Assembly: GCF_028285565.1 (NCBI RefSeq)
Contig: NZ_JANQOY010000083.1
Span: 1-46,512 of the forward strand
Length of the DNA: 46,512 nt
Origin: Acaryochloris sp. IP29b_bin.148
Lineage (GTDB): Bacteria; Cyanobacteriota; Cyanobacteriia; Thermosynechococcales; Thermosynechococcaceae
Direction: 5' to 3'
The notes beneath the pieces were generated by a model. That model ran no database searches, was not told the DNA's origin, and saw only the letters and a program-made list of their open reading frames with translations. Positions 41,755-46,512 of the stretch are shown in pieces; positions within the stretch are counted from its first letter, which is position 1, and each line of letters starts with the position of its first letter. The position numbers and the translations under genes are program-made.

Positions 41755-42586
41755 TCCAGCCTCTTATTTAGTCTTTACGGACTTAGATGGCACCCTCTTA
41801 AATCATGATGATTATCGATATGATGCCGCCTTACCGATGCTAGCGTGGCTAAAAGCACATCAGATCCCCGTTATTGCTGTCACCAGTAAAACGCGAGTCG
41901 AGGTGGAAGAACTCCTGCAAGCGCTATCGTTTGAAGAACCTTTTGTCGTCGAAAATGGCAGCGGCGTATTTATCCCTGCTAACGATCAGCGATTTGATCT
42001 CACCCAAACAGAGGTCTCTCAGCAGGTATGGAATCAGCATCAGCGTCTCTGTTTAGGTTGCACCTATAATCAAGCCAGAATAGGATTGCAAACCCTATCC
42101 CAACGGCTGAGTCAACCACTACAGGGCTTTGGAGATATGAGTGTAGATGAGCTGATGGCTTTAACAGGACTCAACTCAGAAGATGCCCTCAAAGCCCAAA
42201 CTCGCGAGTTTACAGAGCCCTTTGTCAATCCTGGCTTAGCAGCTTCAGCATTGGCACAGCAGGTGGCTGAGATGGGATTCCAGATCTTAGTGGGCGATCG
42301 ATTTTGCCATTTAATCGGATTGGGGGCGGGCAAGGGTAAAGCCGTCAACCTGCTGGTTCAGTGCTACCAGACTCTTCAGCCCCCCATTAAGACCGTGGGA
42401 CTCGGCAATAGCCCCAATGATTTAGCCATGTTGGAAGTCGTCGATATCCCGATTGTAATTCCAGGTACAAAGGGTCCCCATCCCGGCTTAGCTCACCAAG
42501 GCTGGCAGATTGCCCCTGCCCCAGGCGCTCAGGGTTGGGCGATGGCGATGTCACAGGTGCGCGATCAGTATTGGTCGTCGGTATAG
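41747..42586 (+). CDS. gpgP: Glucosyl/mannosyl-3-phosphoglycerate phosphatase (HAD family IIB)
   Basis: 279 residues. The HAD motifs are FTDLDGTLLNHDDY (nucleophile and acid Asp, motif I), VTSKTRVEVEELL (motif II), a C-terminal Lys, and GLGNSPNDLAMLEVVD (motif IV). Matching the MPGP family are VVENGSGVFIP and DRFCHLIGLGAGKGKAVNLLV. It removes phosphate from glucosyl-3-phosphoglycerate made by the divergent GpgS to give glucosylglycerate. The overlap of eight bases with the phosphorylase gene places synthesis and breakdown steps in one transcript, which is odd and suggests rapid turnover or tuning of the solute pool. Confidence 0.9.
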   Translation: MTNPASYLVFTDLDGTLLNHDDYRYDAALPMLAWLKAHQIPVIAVTSKTRVEVEELLQALSFEEPFVVENGSGVFIPANDQRFDLTQTEVSQQVWNQHQRLCLGCTYNQARIGLQTLSQRLSQPLQGFGDMSVDELMALTGLNSEDALKAQTREFTEPFVNPGLAASALAQQVAEMGFQILVGDRFCHLIGLGAGKGKAVNLLVQCYQTLQPPIKTVGLGNSPNDLAMLEVVDIPIVIPGTKGPHPGLAHQGWQIAPAPGAQGWAMAMSQVRDQYWSSV

Positions 42587-42660
42587 GGCTAAAGGATACT
42601 TTTTCTGAGAACCGTTCACAGAGTTCTTATCGTTTCCTCAGATAGGTATCGGGGTTTCCT

Positions 42661-42687
42661 CAGTCCCCTTAGCGAAGCTAAGGACTG
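42661..42687 (+). promoter_or_regulatory. Hairpin upstream of the VTT protein
   Basis: CAGTCC...TTAGC pairs with GCTAAGGACTG around a GAA loop, with two extra C on the left arm. It lies 75 bases after gpgP and 25 bases before the next gene; it may end the former or sit in the leader of the latter. Confidence 0.35.
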
Positions 42688-42711
42688 TAAGTTAATCCCT
42701 GGCAACCCCTC

Positions 42712-43440
42712 ATGAACGGATGCACCTTGGCCTTGAAATCAAATCTGAACCAGAAACGGTATGGACTCACCTCTCCCTGGTTCTGGGCTGTAATGGCAAC
42801 GCTAGGAAGCTTAGGTGTCTTGGCGATGACCAATCACTTCCCCACCTTTGACCTACATATATTCACGGTTGAGGGCTTTCAGAACCTAGTGGGCCGAATA
42901 GGACCCTGGGGACCGATTGCTTACATCGGGCTGCTGATTATTTCGGTGGTGGCCAGTCAAATTCCCGGTGCACCGCTTGCGATCGCAGCGGGTGCCTTAT
43001 GGGGACCGTTAACGGCAGGCATCTATACCATCATCGGCGGATTCTTAGGCGCATTACTCGCTTATGGCTTGGGCAAGTATTTAGGACAATCCTTCTTCGA
43101 AACCTTCACAGGTAAAAAGATCACTCTTTCACCTGATTTAGCCACGAACCTGATGGGTTGGTTTATCTTTATCAGTCGCTTACTGCCGGTCCTATCCTTC
43201 GATTTAGTCAGCTATGGCGCTGGCATGGCAGGATTATCCTTTCCTATTTATGCCGTTGCCACACTCGTGGGCATGATTCCATCCACCCTACTTTTGACCT
43301 ACATGGGCGGCATCGCGAATCCATCTCAGATGTTTGGACTAGCTAGTTTACTCTTAGTTGGTATCGCTCTTCTTCCTATCGTTCTATTGCGCACCACTGG
43401 CGATCGCCTCAAGTCCTTGATCCAGATCGAAGCAGTGTAA
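42712..43440 (+). CDS. TVP38/TMEM64 (VTT/DedA-superfamily) membrane protein
   Basis: 242 residues with about five or six membrane helices. The VTT domain signature is visible: GPWGPIAYIGLLIISVVASQIPGAPLAIAAGALWGPLTAGIYTIIGGFLGALLAYGLGKYLG with the reentrant helix, then FFETFTGKK and WFIFISRLLPVLSFDLVSYGAGMAGLSF with the conserved Arg and Pro. Related proteins flip or transport lipids. The gene follows the glucosylglycerate locus by 125 bases on the same strand but is probably separate because of an intervening hairpin. The end converges on lspA. Confidence 0.87.
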   Translation: MNGCTLALKSNLNQKRYGLTSPWFWAVMATLGSLGVLAMTNHFPTFDLHIFTVEGFQNLVGRIGPWGPIAYIGLLIISVVASQIPGAPLAIAAGALWGPLTAGIYTIIGGFLGALLAYGLGKYLGQSFFETFTGKKITLSPDLATNLMGWFIFISRLLPVLSFDLVSYGAGMAGLSFPIYAVATLVGMIPSTLLLTYMGGIANPSQMFGLASLLLVGIALLPIVLLRTTGDRLKSLIQIEAV

Positions 43441-43467
43441 CCGCCTCACCCAATAGCCTTATCCACA

Positions 43468-43995
43468 TCAGACCAACGGTTTGCGAGGCTTTTTACGACT
43501 ACTCTGCCACGTTGCGATTAATAGACAGATGAGACCCACATTGATACAAATATCCGCAATATTAAACACTGGGAATAACTGCCACCGAAGCTGAATCGAA
43601 CCCCCTGTAAACATAAACTTGGGGAAGTACAGCCAAGGTAGCTGTAAGAAATCAACCACATACGCCAAAAGAATGCGATCGAGGCCATTCCCCGCCGCCC
43701 CTCCCAAAAGGAAACCATATCCAGCTTGTTCCCATCGGGTTAAGCGGGGTCCCCAAATCCCTAGACTCAGCAGAGCAATACAAACCAAGGCAGATAGCCA
43801 AGGCAACCAGAGACAATCCTCACACAAACCAAAGGCCGCCCCACGATTTTGGACATAGGTTAAGTTCAGCACTCGGCTGATAAAGGGACGGGTTTCTGCG
43901 AGTTCAAAATTTCGTAGGACCCAAAACTTGGTGAGCTGATCGGCTCCTAAACCTAACAGGGCGGATACCCAAAACAGCCGTTTCTTCCAGCGCAT
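43468..43995 (-). CDS. lspA: Lipoprotein signal peptidase (signal peptidase II)
   Basis: Removes signal peptides from lipidated prolipoproteins in the cytoplasmic membrane. 175 residues, four membrane helices. Conserved elements: GADQLTKFWV near the start, NRGAAFGL, the first catalytic Asp in GNGLDRILLAYVVDFLQL, and the second in FPVFNIADICINVG. The basic C-terminus (SSRKKPRKPLV) faces the cytoplasm. It starts three bases after the bioY stop, so it is probably co-transcribed with bioY; the two have no obvious functional link, as is common for this pair. Confidence 0.95.
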   Translation of the reverse strand: MRWKKRLFWVSALLGLGADQLTKFWVLRNFELAETRPFISRVLNLTYVQNRGAAFGLCEDCLWLPWLSALVCIALLSLGIWGPRLTRWEQAGYGFLLGGAAGNGLDRILLAYVVDFLQLPWLYFPKFMFTGGSIQLRWQLFPVFNIADICINVGLICLLIATWQSSRKKPRKPLV

Positions 43996-43998
43996 AGT

Positions 43999-44580
43999 TT
44001 AATAGAACAGGATTAATCTCAGAACAAACGCCATTAGCGTAGCAGCAAAGACCACCATCAACTGCCCTGGTAATGGCAAAATGGAATACTGCCAGATGGA
44101 TGCGCCCCAACTCAAAGATGACAGTTGAAGAAGCGATAACCCTGTTAGATACAGGACTCCCACAACATGAATGGCGAGCAACCCACATAGACAACTGAGC
44201 AAGAGAATCTCTAGGCGACGCGGCTTGCGAAAGGCCAAGTAGCCACAGATCCAGGCACCTGGCAAAAAACCCAGTAAATATCCAAACGTCGGCTCTTGCA
44301 CGTAGCTTAATCCACCCCCTTGGGAAAAAACTTGCACTCCGCTCAATCCCAAGACCAGATAGGCAATTTGAGAGAGCGCCCCGGCATTTTTACCTCCTAA
44401 ACAGCTCACTAACAACACAGCACCGACCTGTAAGGTTGTGCCCAGTGAATAGAGATCGAGTTGATTCCAGTCAATTGGCCAGTCCGAAGGGAAAGGAACT
44501 GCAACCTCGATAAAAACACCATTGATCGTTAATAAGAGTCCGATGATCGCCCATAGAAATTCATCAAAAGTGGTCAGCAC
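43999..44580 (-). CDS. bioY: Biotin transporter BioY (ECF S-component)
   Basis: 193 residues with about six membrane helices. It matches BioY: LGTTLQVGAVLLVSCLGGKNAGALSQIAYLVLGLSGVQVFSQGGG, then QEPTFGYLLGFLPGAWICGYLAF (the PTXGYLLGF signature), and a final hydrophobic helix. BioY binds biotin and takes it up either alone or with the ATP-binding and T components, which are not encoded nearby. It is the first gene of a two-gene unit with lspA. Confidence 0.9.
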   Translation of the reverse strand: MLTTFDEFLWAIIGLLLTINGVFIEVAVPFPSDWPIDWNQLDLYSLGTTLQVGAVLLVSCLGGKNAGALSQIAYLVLGLSGVQVFSQGGGLSYVQEPTFGYLLGFLPGAWICGYLAFRKPRRLEILLLSCLCGLLAIHVVGVLYLTGLSLLQLSSLSWGASIWQYSILPLPGQLMVVFAATLMAFVLRLILFY

Positions 44581-45110
44581 AGGGGTGGGAAAAGTGAGGT
44601 GACGAAGGTTAAAAAGTTGATGCTACGTTCAATCCGTTAAAAATAGATTGGCCTAACTCATAGCAGCTTGAGAGAGTTCGCTAAACCTTGATTAACTCAT
44701 ATTAGCTCGTGCATACCAACCCAGTTAGCGAGTCTCCTCACGGGCTGCAAGCCCAAATTTTTGACTCAGACAAAATCTCAAATCCGGGTTGGTCCGGTCA
44801 ACGTGTCAAGTATAGTAAAGAAGGGAACAAATAGTACGGTTCAAAATAAATACCCTCAAACTTATCGCAGGGTATAGAACGAAATTCCTATTCATTGAGC
44901 ATCAATTTCAAGCCAATCTAATCGCGAATGGATGAAAAGCTTACCAGTGATAGGATATAGAAGATACTAAGACTCGTCTTATGAGCTAGAGACATCTACT
45001 CTGTAGGGCCAAAAGTATTACTTGGAGGGCGAGGTCTGATAGTATTTTGTATTAAGTTTGATAATTAAAGTTAAGGTGGCACCGATAACAGAGGAGGAGA
45101 TAGCTTAACA
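44581..45110. other. 530-base intergenic region upstream of the antenna gene
   Basis: Divergent region between bioY (minus) and pcb (plus), without a supported gene. It holds a small hairpin GGGCT-GCA-AGCCC (44742-44754) and then AT-rich sequence. A possible -10 GATAAT is at 45060-45065, with no good -35. The pcb ribosome site GGAGGAGA lies just before 45111. The long leader suggests regulated expression; no clear Fur or NtcA box was recognised. Confidence 0.45.
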
Positions 45111-46169
45111 ATGCAAACTTATGGAAATCCAAACGTTGAATATAAGTGGTGGGCGGGCAACTCGCGCTACACAGACTATAGCGCTCAATTTCTAGCAGCC
45201 CACATCGGCCAAATTGCCTCTATGTGCTTTTTTGCTGGTTCTTTTACATTATTTGAATTATCCCGATACAACCCTGATATTCCTTTATACGCTCAAAACT
45301 TTGTTTGTTTACCCCAATTAGCCCGTGAAGGCTTTGGAATTGGTGAAGGTGGCGTCCTTCTAGACACTTACCCTGCTTTTGCAGTGGGCATGATCCACTT
45401 AGTTGCCGCAGCAATTTTTGGCTCTGGCGCTTTGTTTCATATTTTGACAGGTCCTAAGAGCTTTGCTGATAGCGACTCAGACGCAGGCCGACGGTTTCAT
45501 TTCGAGTGGGATGATTTTGAAACTCAAGGTCGAATCCTTGGCCACCATCTCATTTTCCTCGGTTTAGCCACATTCTTATTTGCTGGCTGGGCAATGACTC
45601 ATGGTGTTTACGACCCCAACGCCGGACAAGTTAGAGCCATTTCTCCAACTCTTAACGTTGTTAGATTCTTCAAGTATGGTTGGGCAACACCTGGCTTCAA
45701 CCCTTATTTCGTCGACAATCTCGAAGATGTGATTGGCGGACACTTATTTGTGGGTTCACTTTATACATTTGGTGGAATTTTCCACATTCTTGTTAAGCCT
45801 TGGCCCTACACAGATCGAATCTACGTTAAAAACGCAGAAGCCTTGCTCGCCTATGCCTTAGGTGGACTTGCATTTGCTGGCTTTAATGCTGCTTACTTCT
45901 GTTCCGTTAATGACGTTGTTTTCCCTGTTGAGTTTTTTGGCCCTGTCTTACAACCTAACTTAGGATTCCTTCCCAACTTCGCGGATACTTTAGATGTCGC
46001 AGCAAGTGGCCATACAACTCGGTTCTGGATTTCTAACATCCACTACTTCTGGGCCTTCTATTGCCTACAAGGTCATCTGTTCCACTGTTTGCGTGCTTCA
46101 GGTTTTGACTTCCGTGTTCTTCAACGGTTCTTCACACCCGACCCAATCGAGATCGATGCTGAAGTGTAG
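45111..46169 (+). CDS. pcb: Pcb/IsiA-type six-helix chlorophyll-binding antenna protein
   Basis: 352 residues, related to CP43 but without its large lumenal loop E. Typical segments are the N-terminus MQTYGNPNVEYKWWAGN, AAHIGQIASMCFFAGSFTLFELSRY, YPAFAVGMIHLVAAAIFGSGALFHILTG, ILGHHLIFLGLATFLFAGWAMTHGVYDP, IGGHLFVGSLYTFGGIFHILVKPWP, ALGGLAFAGFNAAYFCSVN, and TRFWISNIHYFWAFYCLQGHLFHCLRASGFDF. His pairs in each helix bind chlorophyll. In Acaryochloris such proteins bind chlorophyll d, in Prochlorococcus divinyl chlorophylls; IsiA is the iron-stress form. Which pigment is used cannot be read here. GGAGGAGA precedes the ATG. Confidence 0.95.
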   Translation: MQTYGNPNVEYKWWAGNSRYTDYSAQFLAAHIGQIASMCFFAGSFTLFELSRYNPDIPLYAQNFVCLPQLAREGFGIGEGGVLLDTYPAFAVGMIHLVAAAIFGSGALFHILTGPKSFADSDSDAGRRFHFEWDDFETQGRILGHHLIFLGLATFLFAGWAMTHGVYDPNAGQVRAISPTLNVVRFFKYGWATPGFNPYFVDNLEDVIGGHLFVGSLYTFGGIFHILVKPWPYTDRIYVKNAEALLAYALGGLAFAGFNAAYFCSVNDVVFPVEFFGPVLQPNLGFLPNFADTLDVAASGHTTRFWISNIHYFWAFYCLQGHLFHCLRASGFDFRVLQRFFTPDPIEIDAEV

Positions 46170-46175
46170 TTCCAT

Positions 46176-46208
46176 CCAGGCTTGGCTCTTTTGAGCCAGC
46201 TTGGTTTT
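46176..46208 (+). terminator. Terminator-like hairpin after pcb
   Basis: TGGCTC-TTTT-GAGCCA forms the inner stem, and CCAGGC/GCTTGG extends it with a one-base bulge, followed by TTTTAA. It lies seven bases after the pcb stop. In isiA-type operons such a hairpin can also set relative mRNA levels between two genes. Confidence 0.65.
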
Positions 46209-46228
46209 AAGGATTCTATTGATCTGTT

Positions 46229-46286
46229 GGACTAGGTTGATGCCTAAACCAAGTTGACCACTAATGGTTGCGGATCCTCCTAGTCC
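46229..46286. repeat. Inverted repeat GGACTAGG / CCTAGTCC
   Basis: Eight-base perfect arms at 46229-46236 and 46279-46286 separated by 42 bases, between pcb and the next gene. It may form a long-range hairpin in the intergenic RNA. Confidence 0.35.
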
Positions 46287-46429
46287 AGGTTCTTAAACAG
46301 TTAATATCCGTATCTCAGCCTCATCATTTTGGTCTTTCCATGATGTTTCTGGCTTGAGTCTTTCAAGAAATTTTTGTCGTCATAAACAATTATTTTTCAG
46401 TTAACACAAGAGAAAAGAGGACAACAGTT

Positions 46430-46512
46430 GTGACAGCATCTGTACGAGGAAGAGGCGGCAAGGGAGCCGCCCAGACAGACTTACCCACATCCGTATTAAG
46501 CAACTTTGAGAA
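46430..46512 (+). CDS. Start of an unidentified gene downstream of pcb (cut by window edge)
   Basis: The last 83 bases form an open frame from GTG 46430, with AGAGG nine bases upstream: MTASVRGRGGKGAAQTDLPT and then SVLSNFE. The N-terminus is basic, Gly-rich and without a hydrophobic start. I cannot name the family from 27 residues. The position 260 bases after pcb on the same strand makes a second antenna or photosystem-associated gene plausible, but that is a guess. Confidence 0.4.
   Translation, partial: MTASVRGRGGKGAAQTDLPTSVLSNFE

Noticed and set aside
44581..45110. Fur or NtcA site upstream of pcb
   Set aside because: No GTAN8TAC or convincing Fur-type dyad was found in the region by eye.

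Overview
The window is about 46.5 kb of a cyanobacterial chromosome. This is supported by a Pcb/IsiA-type six-helix chlorophyll antenna gene, a PGR5 cyclic electron flow gene, a one-helix high-light-inducible (Hli) protein, an FtsH N-terminus of thylakoid-protease type, a plant/cyanobacterial-type IspH, a SigF-type sigma factor, and many copies of the HIP1 octamer GCGATCGC (for example near 11832, 19638, 20500, 23207, 24938, 26429 and 27345). A Pcb antenna gene together with marine glucosylglycerate genes points to an Acaryochloris-like marine cyanobacterium. That assignment is an inference, not something the sequence proves.

Layout. 1-822: 5' part of ftsH (minus) and pgr5 (minus, with a good promoter). 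1249-3215: a GGDEF-EAL c-di-GMP enzyme coupled to a 70-residue upstream protein. 3507-6073: an exported pentapeptide-repeat protein, then a two-gene unit of a response regulator with a helical output domain and a coiled-coil tail-anchored protein. 6089-11515: ispH, a membrane-anchored pseudokinase, and a histidine kinase with degenerate receiver domains. 11787-21260: uvrB, a small exported protein, a GH57 enzyme, a CPBP membrane protease, a DUF1350 hydrolase, a secreted very basic peptide, and a membrane Ser/Thr kinase. 21323-25271: a TraX-like protein, an M28 peptidase coupled to a CHAT caspase-like protease, and sigF. 25493-28781: a GH113-like glycosidase, folP, hli and an exported protein.

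28782-31656 is the accessory part. It holds a DUF559 nuclease gene enclosed by 41-base inverted repeats, a three-gene operon (ribbon-helix-helix-like protein plus two coiled-coil proteins) with a palindrome at its promoter, an AT-rich gene-poor stretch, a 112-base MITE-like element, and tRNA-Val(UAC). From 31835 on the housekeeping gene order resumes: DUF2227, mazG, a winged-helix-like gene overlapping cobQ, a zinc-ribbon Ser/Thr kinase with a pilin-like outer domain, ilvE, and a glucosylglycerate locus (gpgS diverging from a GH13_18 phosphorylase and gpgP). After that come a VTT/DedA-like membrane protein, bioY-lspA and the pcb antenna gene. A further GTG-initiated gene runs off the right edge.

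Themes. Signalling proteins are dense: three eukaryote-type kinase folds (one of them catalytically dead), one histidine kinase, one response regulator and one c-di-GMP enzyme. Light and redox genes (ftsH, pgr5, hli, pcb) are scattered between housekeeping genes. The best candidates for something undescribed are the nuclease-containing inverted-repeat element and the RHH/coiled-coil operon beside it. I found no CRISPR array, rRNA or complete transposase gene.
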